A stretch of DNA of 64,000 bases from Paraburkholderia sp. D15 (GTDB lineage Bacteria; Pseudomonadota; Gammaproteobacteria; Burkholderiales; Burkholderiaceae). The notes beneath the pieces were generated by a model. The model did not search any database. It saw nothing but the letters and a program-made list of their open reading frames with translations, and was not told the DNA's origin. The stretch covers positions 992,001-1,056,000 of the forward strand of contig NZ_CP110395.1 of the NCBI RefSeq assembly GCF_029910215.1, given 5' to 3'. Position numbers and translations under genes: made by a program. Within the stretch, counting starts at the first letter, position 1, and each line of letters begins with the position of its first letter. Shown in pieces: positions 44,032-52,594 of this stretch.

Positions 44032-44817
44032 ATGGCCATTACCTACAAGACTCCCGACGACATCGCCAGGCTTCGCATTTCCGGGCGCCTCGCGGCCGAC
44101 GTGCTGGCGATGATCGGCGAGCACGTCAAGCCCGGTGTCTCCACCGAGGAGCTCGACGCGCTGTGCAACGACTACATTGTCAAGACCCAGAAAACGATTC
44201 CGGCAAATGTCGGCTATCTGGGTTTTCCGAAGACGGTGTGCACGTCCGTCAACCAGGTGGTGTGCCACGGCATCCCGAATCGCGGCGAGGTGCTGAAGGA
44301 CGGCGACATCATCAATATCGACGTCGCGATCATCAAGGACGGCTACTTCGGCGATACGAGCCGCATGTATTGCGTGGGCCAGCCGAGCACGGTCGCGCGT
44401 CAGCTGATCGACACCACCTATGAAGCGATGCTCGCCGGCATCCGCCAGGTGAAACCGGGCGCCACGCTCGGCGACGTCGGTCACGCGATCCAGAAGGTTG
44501 CGCAGCGCGATGGCTTTTCGATCGTGCGCGACTACTGCGGGCACGGTATCGGCAAGGTCTATCACGAAGACCCGCAGGTACTGCACTACGGTCAGCCGGG
44601 GCAGGGCATGCGTCTGAAGCCCGGCATGGTCTTCACGATCGAACCGATGGTCAACGCGGGCCGCGCCGGCACCTCGGTGCTGCGCGACGGCTGGACCGTG
44701 GTCACCAAGGACCGCTCGCTGTCGGCGCAATGGGAGCACATGATCGCCGTCACGGACGACGGCTACGAGCTGCTCACGCCGTGGCCCGACGGCACCGGCG
44801 ATTACGAAGCGCCTTGA
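44032..44817 (+). CDS. map: type I methionine aminopeptidase
   Basis: Removes the initiator Met from nascent proteins. The 261 residues contain all five metal ligands of the pita-bread fold: the Asp pair in NIDVAIIKDGYFGDTS, His in YCGHGIGKVYHEDP, Glu in FTIEPMVNAG, and Glu in SAQWEHMIAVTDDG. The start MAITYKTPDDIARLR matches the usual N-terminus. It is not beside rpsB-tsf, where the housekeeping copy often sits in betaproteobacteria, so this may be a second copy; the window cannot tell. Confidence 0.93.
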   Translation: MAITYKTPDDIARLRISGRLAADVLAMIGEHVKPGVSTEELDALCNDYIVKTQKTIPANVGYLGFPKTVCTSVNQVVCHGIPNRGEVLKDGDIINIDVAIIKDGYFGDTSRMYCVGQPSTVARQLIDTTYEAMLAGIRQVKPGATLGDVGHAIQKVAQRDGFSIVRDYCGHGIGKVYHEDPQVLHYGQPGQGMRLKPGMVFTIEPMVNAGRAGTSVLRDGWTVVTKDRSLSAQWEHMIAVTDDGYELLTPWPDGTGDYEAP

Positions 44818-45084
44818 GCGCGGGGCAGTCGTGGGCCAGGCGCGCGCGATGCGCGGCACGCTCGCAGACCGCTCGGCCGTGCGTTGCACGTTGCATGGAT
44901 TGCGCGTGAACGCTGCATGCCGGGCGCGTGAAATGCTGCTCGATATGTGTGCAACCCAGCATGAAGCTCGACGAGCAACTCGCACCGAAGCTCGCGTGTC
45001 GCGCAAATCCGGTCAATAATGATTTGACTCGCACGCCGGTTCGGTTAAAGCTACGCCTTAGGATTTCAAGGGGTTTTCGTCTGC

Positions 45085-45618
45085 ATGAGTCCGTCATTGA
45101 CCGTTCGCCGCATCACCGCCGATCAAGGCGCCGTATTTCGCGAACTCCGCACCGCGTCGCTGCGTGAGGCGCCGTACGCGTTCGGCGCCACGCTCGAAGA
45201 CGCGTTGTCGGTAGATGCCGCCAGTTACGACGCCACCGCCGCCGACCACGCGGTGTCGATGCGCGTCGCCACGTTCATTCTCTATACCGAGGGCCATCCC
45301 GCCGGCCTGATCGAAGCGCATTTCGACGACACCGCGGCGCGCCGCGCGTTCGTCTGCGAGTTGTGGGTGGCGCCGGCCGTGCGTCATCTGCGCGGCGGGG
45401 AGTTGCTGGTCGACACGGCCGGCAGCTGGCTCGCGAACGAGGGCGCCACCGAGATCTACGCGTGGCTCGCGGACGCCAACCGCAACGCCATCCGCTTCTA
45501 CGAAGCGCTCGGCTTCGGCCCGACCGGCGAGCATCGTCGCGTGCAGCGCGCGCCCGAGCAAGCCGAAAGTCTGCTGGTGCGGCACGTGCCGACCACCTCG
45601 CAGGTATTCCAGCAGTGA
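45085..45618 (+). CDS. GNAT-family N-acetyltransferase
   Basis: A 177-residue acetyltransferase of unknown substrate. The N-terminal TVRRITADQGAVFRELRTASLREAPYAFGATLED is typical of the RimI/YhbS-like group; the acetyl-CoA-binding region is VCELWVAPAVRHLRGGELLVDTAGSWLANEGATEIYAWLADANRNAIRFYEALGFGPTGE. The P-loop is RHLRGG, slightly off the Q/RxxGxG/A consensus. It lies 151 bases before minC on the same strand with no sign of shared function. Confidence 0.82.
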   Translation: MSPSLTVRRITADQGAVFRELRTASLREAPYAFGATLEDALSVDAASYDATAADHAVSMRVATFILYTEGHPAGLIEAHFDDTAARRAFVCELWVAPAVRHLRGGELLVDTAGSWLANEGATEIYAWLADANRNAIRFYEALGFGPTGEHRRVQRAPEQAESLLVRHVPTTSQVFQQ

Positions 45619-45769
45619 TCCCGCGAGCGGCGCAGCTCGCTGCCGCTCGATTCCCCTCGCGTCTGTCCCGCGTTCGTGGCTGTGCCGCGGGCCGCGTCAT
45701 TCGCGCGGCAAAAAAACTGGCCGCGCGCGTGGACGCCTGTAAAATACGCAAAATTTTTTGCCGAACGCT

Positions 45770-46678
45770 ATGTCGCCCAAGAAATCACCCTTTTTCGAAC
45801 TCCGCAGCGGCTCCGTCGACACGCTCCTGTTCGTGGTCAAGACGACCGACCTGGACGCGATGCGTGCCGAGCTGACCCGGCGCTTCGAGGCGACCCCCGA
45901 ATTCTTTGCCAACGACGTCGTCGCGATCGACGTGCGTCGTCTCGATGACGCCGAGCGCGTGCCGCTCGCCGACATCGCGCAACTGCTCGATAGCGTGCGC
46001 ATGCGGCCGGTCGGCGTGGTGGCCAATCCGCAGCAGACGTGGGCCGCCGAAGGCGCGCTGCCCCTGCTCGAAGCGCGCGACCGCCGCGGCAACGCCGCAA
46101 AATCCGCTGACGAAGAGACGGCGAACGCTAACGTGAGCGCGGCCGGTGTCACGAACGCCTCGAACACCACGAACACCACGAACGCCGCCGGCACCACGAG
46201 CGCGCCCACCGGCAACCCGCAGGCAAGCCTGCTGCCGCCCGACGACGCGAGCGCCGACGGCGTCCCGCCGCCCGGCACGCCGGCCACGGCCGCCGCGGTC
46301 GAACCGGTGCCTGCCGCCGAGCCGGTGCGTCTCGCCACGTCGTCGCAGACCACGGTGGTCGACAAGCCGCTGCGTTCCGGCCAGCGCATCTACGCGAAGG
46401 GCGACCTGGTCGTGCTCGGGCTCGTGAGCTACGGCGCGGAAGTGATCGCGGAAGGCAACATCCATATTTACGCGCCGTTGCGCGGCCGGGCATTGGCCGG
46501 CGTGCAGGGCAATCACGACGCGCGCATTTTCTGCACGTGTCTCGAACCGGAACTGATCTCGATCGCGGGCATCTATCGAACGACCGAGAACCCGCTGCCG
46601 GCCGACGTGCTCGGCAAGCCGGTGCAGATCTGGCTCGAGGAAGAAAAGTTGATGATCGAACCGCTGCGGCTCACCTGA
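45770..46678 (+). CDS. minC: septum site-determining protein MinC
   Basis: FtsZ-assembly inhibitor that works with MinD to block division away from mid-cell. The 302-residue product has the N-terminal MinC domain ([24 protein letters not shown], residues about 7-105) and the C-terminal beta-helix ([22 protein letters not shown]...[23 protein letters not shown]). The linker (about 110-200) is unusually long and low-complexity with N/T runs ([20 protein letters not shown]), which is why it exceeds E. coli MinC (231 residues). ATG at 45770 is preferred over an in-frame TTG at 45758. First gene of minCDE. Confidence 0.95.
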   Translation: MSPKKSPFFELRSGSVDTLLFVVKTTDLDAMRAELTRRFEATPEFFANDVVAIDVRRLDDAERVPLADIAQLLDSVRMRPVGVVANPQQTWAAEGALPLLEARDRRGNAAKSADEETANANVSAAGVTNASNTTNTTNAAGTTSAPTGNPQASLLPPDDASADGVPPPGTPATAAAVEPVPAAEPVRLATSSQTTVVDKPLRSGQRIYAKGDLVVLGLVSYGAEVIAEGNIHIYAPLRGRALAGVQGNHDARIFCTCLEPELISIAGIYRTTENPLPADVLGKPVQIWLEEEKLMIEPLRLT

Positions 46679-46798
46679 GCAAGGACGTGACGTCACGCGC
46701 GCCGCACCGGCACGGTACGACGGAATGCGGCATGCGACGTTTCACGGCCAGACGAGCCGCACATAACTGACGAATTTGACGAACACAAGGTAAGGGTA

Positions 46799-47614
46799 AT
46801 GGCAAAAATCATTGTGGTGACTTCGGGCAAGGGTGGCGTGGGCAAGACGACCACGAGCGCGAGTTTTGCATCGGCCCTCGCATTGCGTGGCAGCAAAACC
46901 GCCGTGATCGACTTCGACGTCGGCCTGCGTAACCTCGACCTCATCATGGGCTGCGAGCGTCGCGTGGTGTACGACCTGATCAACGTGATCCAGGGCGAAG
47001 CCAATCTGAACCAGGCGCTGATCAAGGACAAGAAGTGCGAGAACCTGTTCATCCTGCCGGCCTCGCAAACGCGTGACAAGGACGCGCTGACGCTCGAAGG
47101 CGTCGAGAAGATCATCAACGATCTGATCGCGATGGACTTCGAATACATCGTCTGCGATTCGCCCGCGGGGATCGAATCGGGCGCGCTGCTCGCCATGCAT
47201 TTCGCCGACGAGGCGCTGATCGTGACGAATCCGGAAGTGTCGTCGGTGCGCGACTCGGACCGCATTCTCGGCATCCTGTCGTCGAAGACCAAACGCGCGA
47301 TCGAAGGCAAGGAGCCGATCAAGGAGCATCTGCTGATCACGCGCTACAACCCGAAGCGCGTCAGCGAAGGCGAAATGCTGTCGCTCACCGATATCCAGGA
47401 AATTCTGCGTATCGATCTGATCGGCGTGATTCCGGAGTCGGAAGCGGTGCTGCATGCGTCGAACCAGGGCCTGCCGGCCGTGCACCTCGACGGTACCGAC
47501 GTGGCCGAAGCCTACAAGGATGTCGTATCGCGTTTCCTCGGCGAGCAGAAGTCGCTTCGCTTTACCGATTACCAGAAGCCCGGGCTGCTGCAGCGCCTCT
47601 TCGGCACCAAGTAA
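46799..47614 (+). CDS. minD: septum site-determining ATPase MinD
   Basis: Membrane-cycling ParA-family ATPase that recruits MinC and oscillates under MinE. 271 residues: deviant Walker [10 protein letters not shown] at 10-18, [28 protein letters not shown], Walker B region [15 protein letters not shown], and the C-terminal amphipathic membrane helix [12 protein letters not shown]. Starts after AAGGTAAGGGTA. minE follows 14 bases later. Confidence 0.98.
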   Translation: MAKIIVVTSGKGGVGKTTTSASFASALALRGSKTAVIDFDVGLRNLDLIMGCERRVVYDLINVIQGEANLNQALIKDKKCENLFILPASQTRDKDALTLEGVEKIINDLIAMDFEYIVCDSPAGIESGALLAMHFADEALIVTNPEVSSVRDSDRILGILSSKTKRAIEGKEPIKEHLLITRYNPKRVSEGEMLSLTDIQEILRIDLIGVIPESEAVLHASNQGLPAVHLDGTDVAEAYKDVVSRFLGEQKSLRFTDYQKPGLLQRLFGTK

Positions 47615-47628
47615 GGAGAGCGCACGTC

Positions 47629-47883
47629 ATGTCGATTCTTTCGTTTTTGCTGGGCGAGAAGAAGAAGTCCGCGTCGGTAGCGAAGGAACGCCTGCAGTTG
47701 ATCATCGCGCACGAGCGCGCCGGCGGCCATGCGCCCGCCGATTATCTGCCTGCGTTGCAACGCGAACTGGTGGCCGTGATTTCGAAGTACGTGAAGATAT
47801 CCGATGACGATATTCGCGTGAGCCTCGAGCGCCAGGACGATCTCGAAGTGCTCGAGGTCAAGATCGAGATACCGCAGGCTTGA
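47629..47883 (+). CDS. minE: cell-division topological specificity factor MinE
   Basis: 84-residue MinE. The N-terminal amphipathic membrane segment is [30 protein letters not shown], which also carries the MinD-binding helix, and the C-terminal dimerisation domain is [44 protein letters not shown]. Length matches the family. GGAGAG precedes the ATG. Last gene of minCDE. Confidence 0.98.
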   Translation: MSILSFLLGEKKKSASVAKERLQLIIAHERAGGHAPADYLPALQRELVAVISKYVKISDDDIRVSLERQDDLEVLEVKIEIPQA

Positions 47884-47887
47884 GACG

Positions 47888-47910
47888 GCGCGGCGTGGTC
47901 GGCGCCGCGC
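47888..47910 (+). terminator. possible terminator of the min operon
   Basis: GCGCGGCG, 7-base loop, CGCCGCGC, five bases after the minE stop, followed by TTGTCGTTG. GC-rich stem, but only a weak U-tract. Confidence 0.45.
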
Positions 47911-48231
47911 TTGTCGTTGCAGTCTCGCTGTCGTTGTAGTGATCGCTGTAGTTTTCGTTATGGCTGTGGTTACGGCCGTCGTCGTATCGATGCCGTTCGC
48001 CGAAGCAGTGCGTTGCTGCTTCGGCTTCAAATTGCGCATCCTGCGCGTTCCGCGTTCGTCCCGCTCGTGTCATTCCTCCCCCGTGCTTCATGTCTCCCGC
48101 ACGTGCTTCACGCCGCGAAATAATCCGTTGCATTTCCGTGTGTGCCGTTACACGGCCCACGTCAGCCAGTTCGACCCCTCGCGCATTAAATGGATAACGC
48201 CGATAACGGTGTCCAACTACAGAGGGAAAAA
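47911..48231. other. intergenic region minE to YXWGXW-repeat gene
   Basis: No gene seen; open frames here are low-complexity or antisense without ribosome-binding sites. Contains GTT/CGT-rich simple sequence at about 47910-47990. The downstream gene has AGAGGG ahead of its ATG. Confidence 0.35.
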
Positions 48232-48543
48232 ATGAACAAGACCTTTCGTTTTCTGCTTGCCAACACCGTGCTGGTCGCTGCGGGTGTCGCGGCCGTTGCC
48301 TCGGCTTCGGCCGAGGAAGTCGTGGTGATCGCCCCGTCGGCGCCGCCCCCGGTTCGCTACGAAGTGGTGCCCGCCGCGCGCGTCGGCTACGTGTGGGATA
48401 AGGGTCACTGGCGTTGGGACCATGGCCGCTATGTGTGGATCGGCGGTCACTGGCAAGCCGAGCGCGTCGGCTATCACTGGGTGCCGGGCCACTGGGATGC
48501 GTACGGTCCGCATTACCACTGGGTGCCGGGTCACTGGGCGTAA
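48232..48543 (+). CDS. exported YXWGXW/WxPGHW-repeat protein
   Basis: A 103-residue protein with a signal peptide (MNKTFRFLLANTVLVAAGVAAVASASA). The mature part has Trp/His repeats: GYVWDKGHWRWDHGRYVWIGGHW, YHWVPGHWDAYGP and YHWVPGHWA. Such YXWGXW-repeat proteins are common in betaproteobacterial envelopes; function unknown, and His/Trp richness suggests metal or wall-polymer binding. GAGGGAAAAA precedes the ATG. Followed by a strong hairpin and a tiny lipoprotein gene. Confidence 0.85.
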   Translation: MNKTFRFLLANTVLVAAGVAAVASASAEEVVVIAPSAPPPVRYEVVPAARVGYVWDKGHWRWDHGRYVWIGGHWQAERVGYHWVPGHWDAYGPHYHWVPGHWA

Positions 48544-48664
48544 GTCCCGAGGCGTGCGTCACGCCTGATGCCCGTGCAGCAGGCCGCTCAGGCCAGCTTC
48601 ACGGGGACGGCGCGCAGCGCATCGCCGCCCGCGCCGTTTCTCTCTCCCGCTTGAATGCATAACC

Positions 48665-48709
48665 ACGCAGGCGCCGTGCGCGTCAGGGGTCGGCGCACGC
48701 CTGCGTTTT
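48665..48709 (+). terminator. terminator-like hairpin after the YXWGXW gene
   Basis: ACGCAGGC pairs with GCCTGCGT and an inner GTGCGC with GCGCAC, one 3-base bulge between them, followed by TTTTCC. About 120 bases past the stop. Confidence 0.6.
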
Positions 48710-48723
48710 CCAGGAATCGAGTG

Positions 48724-48834
48724 ATGAAAAAGAATCTGCTTATGATCGCCATGCTGGCGGTCGTGCTGGCCGGTTGTGTCGTCGTGCCGGCGCGGCCGGT
48801 GGTGGTGCGCGCGCCGGGCGTCGTGGTTTATTGA
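48724..48834 (+). CDS. tiny lipoprotein
   Basis: A 36-residue lipoprotein: signal MKKNLLMIAMLAVVLAGC with lipobox LAGC, then a Val/Pro/Arg-rich mature part (VVVPARPVVVRAP) and stop at 48834. It resembles the short Burkholderia entericidin/YXWGXW-linked lipoproteins but is too short to place. Its last bases overlap the opposite-strand ClC gene end by seven. A similar 45-residue lipoprotein lies at 52006. Confidence 0.7.
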   Translation: MKKNLLMIAMLAVVLAGCVVVPARPVVVRAPGVVVY

Positions 48835-50216
48835 CGCGGGGTGTCGGCGGGTTCCTGGCTGGGCGCGTCGACGTCCGGTGCTTCCACCTCCGGCACTTCG
48901 GGCACCGGTGCCGGCGCCGGACCCGGCAGCGGCGCCATGTAGCGCTCGGCCAGCGACTCGTAGAGCGGCGGTGCGAAGAAGCGCGCGACGCGGCTCGAGA
49001 TCAACGCCGTCGCCATCAGCGAAATCACCAGCGCGTGACCGTCGATCATCTCCATGACGATCACGAACGACGTGATCGGCGACTGCGTGACCGCCGCCAG
49101 ATACCCGACCATCGCGAGCGCGATCAGCATCGGCAACTGCATCGAATCGAACACCATGTGCAGCAGATTGCCGAAGCCCGCGCCGATCGACAGCGACGGC
49201 GCGAAGATGCCGCCCGGTATGCCCGGCAGGTACGAGCCGACCATCGAGATCATTTTCAGAAACGGATAGAACACCGACAGATGCTCATGTCCGTCCAGCA
49301 GTCCGCGCGCTTCCGCATAGCCGCTGCCGAAGGTCGTGCCGCCGGAAATCAGCCCGACCACCGCGATCGTGAAGCCGCACAGCGCGGCGAACACCACCGG
49401 CCGCTCGCCGTGCAATTGACGCAACGGCGCCGGAATCCAGCGTGCGGTATTCAGCAGCAGCCAGCCGAACACGCCACCGGCAATGCCCGTGACGATGGCG
49501 GTGAGCAGCACGGCCACGGCCAGCAGATCGGGAAAGTGCGCGCCGATCTGGATGGTGCCGAAATAGGTGTAGTTGCCGTTCAAGCCCAAGGCGATCACGC
49601 CGGCGATGATGATCGCGGTGATCAGCACGCCGCTGGCGCGCGCTTCGAAACTGCGCGTGAGTTCCTCGATCGCGAACACGACGCCCGCGAGCGGCGTATT
49701 GAAGGCCGCCGACAAACCCGCGGCCGCGCCCGCCAGTACCAGTTGCCGTTCGATCAACGCATTCGAGCGCGGGTAGAGCCGCCGCAGATTGAACATCAGC
49801 GCCGCGCCGACCTGCACGGTCGGCCCTTCGCGGCCGATCGTGAAGCCGCCGAGAATCGCGAGGAACGACACGGCGATCTTGCCGAACAGTATGCGGAACG
49901 ACAGCAGCCGTGCGCCGTATTCGGCGGGCTTGCTGTGAAGGGTGGCGATGACCTGCGGAATACCGCTGCCTTCCGAGCCGCGAAAGAATTTGCGGGTGAG
50001 CCAGACCGCGAGCGCGGCGACCGCTGGGGTGACGATCAACGGTGCCCATACGTGCCGTTGCTGCAGCGCACGAAATTCGCCGTAGCCCCAATCGATCAGG
50101 CGCGCATACAGCACCGCGATCAATCCGACCGCGATTGCGCCGAGCCAGAACACACCGTATTGGCGCCACAGACGCCGCGCGCGACGCACGATGGCGGAAG
50201 AGAGAAGAGGGGCCAT
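48828..50216 (-). CDS. ClC-family chloride/proton antiporter (voltage-gated ClcB-like)
   Basis: A 462-residue membrane protein with about ten or more helices and the anion-selectivity motifs GSEGSGIPQV (GSGIP), GGFTIGREGPTVQVGAAL (GREGP with the gating Glu) and GSYLPGIPGGIFAPSLSIG. The inner proton Glu is in VFAIEELTRSF, which argues for an antiporter rather than a channel. The C-terminal tail is Pro/Glu-rich (PAPAPVPEVPEVEAP). It stands alone, convergent with the tiny lipoprotein gene and divergent from waaC. ClC antiporters support extreme acid resistance. Confidence 0.92.
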   Translation of the reverse strand: MAPLLSSAIVRRARRLWRQYGVFWLGAIAVGLIAVLYARLIDWGYGEFRALQQRHVWAPLIVTPAVAALAVWLTRKFFRGSEGSGIPQVIATLHSKPAEYGARLLSFRILFGKIAVSFLAILGGFTIGREGPTVQVGAALMFNLRRLYPRSNALIERQLVLAGAAAGLSAAFNTPLAGVVFAIEELTRSFEARASGVLITAIIIAGVIALGLNGNYTYFGTIQIGAHFPDLLAVAVLLTAIVTGIAGGVFGWLLLNTARWIPAPLRQLHGERPVVFAALCGFTIAVVGLISGGTTFGSGYAEARGLLDGHEHLSVFYPFLKMISMVGSYLPGIPGGIFAPSLSIGAGFGNLLHMVFDSMQLPMLIALAMVGYLAAVTQSPITSFVIVMEMIDGHALVISLMATALISSRVARFFAPPLYESLAERYMAPLPGPAPAPVPEVPEVEAPDVDAPSQEPADTPRQ

Positions 50217-50363
50217 GGATAAGAAGCCGAGTGCTGGCGCAAAGGGAGAATTATAGGGTTCAGCGACGCTTTAAAAATGCCGGAAAGTATTTTGAAATGT
50301 TGTTGCGTGGTCTATCGTAAGGTGGGCGATGTAATGCGCCGTATTAATGACCGGATGACGTTA

Positions 50364-50378
50364 TGCCCAGTTTGGGCA
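50364..50378. promoter_or_regulatory. 6-bp inverted repeat upstream of waaC
   Basis: TGCCCA-GTT-TGGGCA, about 60 bases before the waaC ATG in the divergent clc/waaC region. A possible repressor site; no assignment. Confidence 0.3.
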
Positions 50379-50436
50379 GGATAAATCCATTCGTCGGCTA
50401 AAATAGTTTGACGTTCGAACAACCAACAGGTCCTCA

Positions 50437-51486
50437 ATGAAGCGCGTCCTTGTCGTTAAGGTGACTTCACTCGGCGACATCGTGCAGGCATTGCCGGTGA
50501 TCGCCGATATCAAGCGCGCGTATCCGGGCGTGCAGGTGGATTGGGCCTCGGACGAAGCGTTCGCCGAAGTCGTGCACTGGAGCCAGAGCGTGGACCGCGT
50601 GCTGTCCGCGCCGTTGCGCCGCTTCAAGAAGGCGCGCCGCTGGGCCGACTTCAAGGCGATCGCGGCGTCGATCGCCGAATTGCGGGCGTATCGCTACGAC
50701 ACCATCGTCGATATTCACGGCGTGTACAAGAGCGCGATCATCGCGTTTCTCGCGCGGTCGTCGCGTCGCATCGGCTACCGGAATCGGGATCTCGGCGAGC
50801 GTGGCGCCGCGTTTGCGTACACGGGCCGTTTCGGTCCGCGTCCGCAGTGCGATGCGTGGCACGGCATGCGTGTGAGCACCGGCGAGGCGCTCAATTACGA
50901 AGTGGAAGGGCCGCCCATTTACGACCTGCGTTTGCCGACACCGGTCAAACCACCGTTCGGCAACGAGACCGCGCCGGTCGCGGCGCTCTTTCACGCCACC
51001 TCCAAAGACGACAAGAAATGGCCGATCGGCCATTGGGTCGACGTCGGCCGCGAACTCTCCAGGCGCGGCTTCAAGATCGTGCTGCCGTGGGGTTCGGAAG
51101 GCGAGCGCGCCGAAGCGGAGCAGATCGCCGCGCAGGTGCCCGGCTCGACCGTGCTGCCGAAGCTGAGCGTCACCGAAATCGCGCAGATGATCGACGCCTG
51201 CGCGCTGGTGGTCGGCACGGATACCGGCTTCGTCCATCTCGCGCATGCGTTGCTCAAGCGCACGGTGATGATCTTTGTCGCGACATCGCCCGATCATTGC
51301 GGCATCGAGGCGCCGTCGCGCTCCACATCGATCGGCGATGGCCGGCACGTGCCGTCGGTGCGCGCCGCGCTCGACGCGATCGATTACGTGCAGGGCGATT
51401 CGCAACGCGCGGGTTCGCAGCACGACGCGACGCAAGAACACGACCTCCACGAAGTCGAACTTCACCACGGTTCGGCCGCAGCCTGA
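50437..51486 (+). CDS. waaC: lipopolysaccharide heptosyltransferase I
   Basis: GT9-family enzyme adding the first L-glycero-D-manno-heptose to Kdo of the LPS inner core at the cytoplasmic face. 349 residues: N-terminal MKRVLVVKVTSLGDIVQALPVI, acceptor region TIVDIHGVYKSAIIAFLARSSRRIGY, the nucleotide-sugar domain VAALFHATSKDDKKWPIGHWVDVGREL, then VVGTDTGFVHLAHALLKRTVMIF. The last ~35 residues are His/Gln-rich and not part of the core fold. A clear Burkholderia-type WaaC. No other LPS genes are adjacent in the window. Confidence 0.94.
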   Translation: MKRVLVVKVTSLGDIVQALPVIADIKRAYPGVQVDWASDEAFAEVVHWSQSVDRVLSAPLRRFKKARRWADFKAIAASIAELRAYRYDTIVDIHGVYKSAIIAFLARSSRRIGYRNRDLGERGAAFAYTGRFGPRPQCDAWHGMRVSTGEALNYEVEGPPIYDLRLPTPVKPPFGNETAPVAALFHATSKDDKKWPIGHWVDVGRELSRRGFKIVLPWGSEGERAEAEQIAAQVPGSTVLPKLSVTEIAQMIDACALVVGTDTGFVHLAHALLKRTVMIFVATSPDHCGIEAPSRSTSIGDGRHVPSVRAALDAIDYVQGDSQRAGSQHDATQEHDLHEVELHHGSAAA

Positions 51487-52005
51487 ACGGCGCTGTTCAC
51501 GCGCCGTCGCGCAATCGTTTGCCTGCCGGAAAAGAAAAGAGGCGTGACGTACAGCCGCCCGAGCAAACGGACGCTGCCACGTAACGCCTCCAAAAAACGC
51601 CCGCGTCGGGGAACAACGGGCGGAGAGGAATCGTCGCCGATCCAATAGGTACAGCACGTGCGGCACGTACAGCATATGCCGCATGCGCACTTGCACGCAT
51701 CGCCATCTGACGGCATTGCGGCGTTGCGCAATGTGCGTAATGCATTACACGTCTGTTAAAACTGTCGCTTTTCGTTGAGTGCCGAATCGTCCAATGCTTG
51801 CGATTCGCGCGTCGCTTCGTGCCGCGAGGCGCTTCCACAGGGGCATCCGGCGTTTAGCGTTGCCAACGACCTTTCTGCCGCCGGCAACCTGTAACACCTG
51901 CGTGATCTTCCCTTACAAATGGCAACGCCCGCGCGAGGCGCCATCGTGTTCAATCGAATCATTCGGGAATTCGGCTCGAATGAATCTGACTCGATGGAGA
52001 ACAAT
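51487..52005. other. intergenic region waaC to small lipoprotein gene
   Basis: No gene supported; the open frames lack ribosome-binding sites and resemble nothing known. Noted: a CGCCCG/CGGGCG pair at about 51597-51622 that might terminate waaC, a GCATGC/CACGTGC-rich patch at 51650-51710, and the perfect 12-base palindrome GTAATGCATTAC at 51737-51748. Confidence 0.35.
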
Positions 52006-52143
52006 ATGAAACGCTTAATTCTGAGCCTGATCGCAGGCACGCTGCTCGCAACGGCTCTCGGCGGCTGCGTCGTCGCACCGGCGCCGGGTTACTACTACGG
52101 CGGCGGCTACGGTTACTACCATCACGGCTACTACTATCGCTAA
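52006..52143 (+). CDS. small Tyr/Gly-rich lipoprotein
   Basis: A 45-residue lipoprotein: signal MKRLILSLIAGTLLATALGG then Cys in lipobox LGGC, followed by VVAPAPGYYYGGGYGYYHHG. GGAG precedes the ATG at 52006; the upstream in-frame ATG at 51994 is less likely. Function unknown; Tyr/His-rich tails may bind metal or wall components. Similar in plan to the 36-residue lipoprotein at 48724. Confidence 0.7.
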   Translation: MKRLILSLIAGTLLATALGGCVVAPAPGYYYGGGYGYYHHGYYYR

Positions 52144-52147
52144 GCCT

Positions 52148-52327
52148 TCATGCGAGCAGCATTTCAAACGCGACGACCGCGGTGATCGCCGCCGCGTTTG
52201 CCGCCAGCGCCTCGATCACGATGCCTTTCCATGTGGCCGGGCGAAAGCGCAGGGCGAGCAGCAGCGAGCACAGCAGCGCGAGCGCAATGATCACCACGAT
52301 GTCCGCGTTGTGGAGATGAATGTTCAT
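52148..52327 (-). CDS. small two-helix membrane protein
   Basis: A 59-residue protein with two predicted membrane helices (ADIVVIIALALLCSLLLALRF and GIVIEALAANAAAITAVVAF) and a short basic loop (RPATWKG). GGGAGG lies just before the ATG at 52327, so the frame's longer start at 52375 is rejected. Convergent with the small lipoprotein gene, five bases apart. Function unknown. Confidence 0.65.
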   Translation of the reverse strand: MNIHLHNADIVVIIALALLCSLLLALRFRPATWKGIVIEALAANAAAITAVVAFEMLLA

Positions 52328-52415
52328 CCGGGCCTCCCTGCTTGCCTTAGGGTTATTGAGGTCGAGTATAGGCAAGCCAAAAAGACACGCAAGGCAGGGA
52401 ATTTACTCAGCAGTA

Positions 52416-52453
52416 CTACCGCGGGTCTACCGTGGGTCTACCGCGGGTCTACC
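52416..52453. repeat. four tandem 11-base units
   Basis: CTACCG(C/T)GGGT repeated three times with a partial fourth copy (CTACCGCA). Non-coding, between the small membrane protein gene and the terminator at 52472. Confidence 0.85.
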
Positions 52454-52471
52454 GCACATGCCGCGCAAAAC

Positions 52472-52505
52472 GAAACGTCCACGCTGGAGATGCGTGGACG
52501 TTTTC
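52472..52505 (-). terminator. bidirectional intrinsic terminator
   Basis: GAAACGTCCACGC, loop TGGAGAT, GCGTGGACGTTTTC. T-rich on both strands; ends the MFS gene that stops at 52595 on the minus strand and blocks plus-strand readthrough. Confidence 0.8.
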
Positions 52506-52594
52506 ATTTGAGCGGCCGGTGAGGGCTGGTCAGCGCCGGTGCGATGCGCCGTTTCAGTGCATCACGTCAATGCGCGTGGATGCGCGTCAATGCA

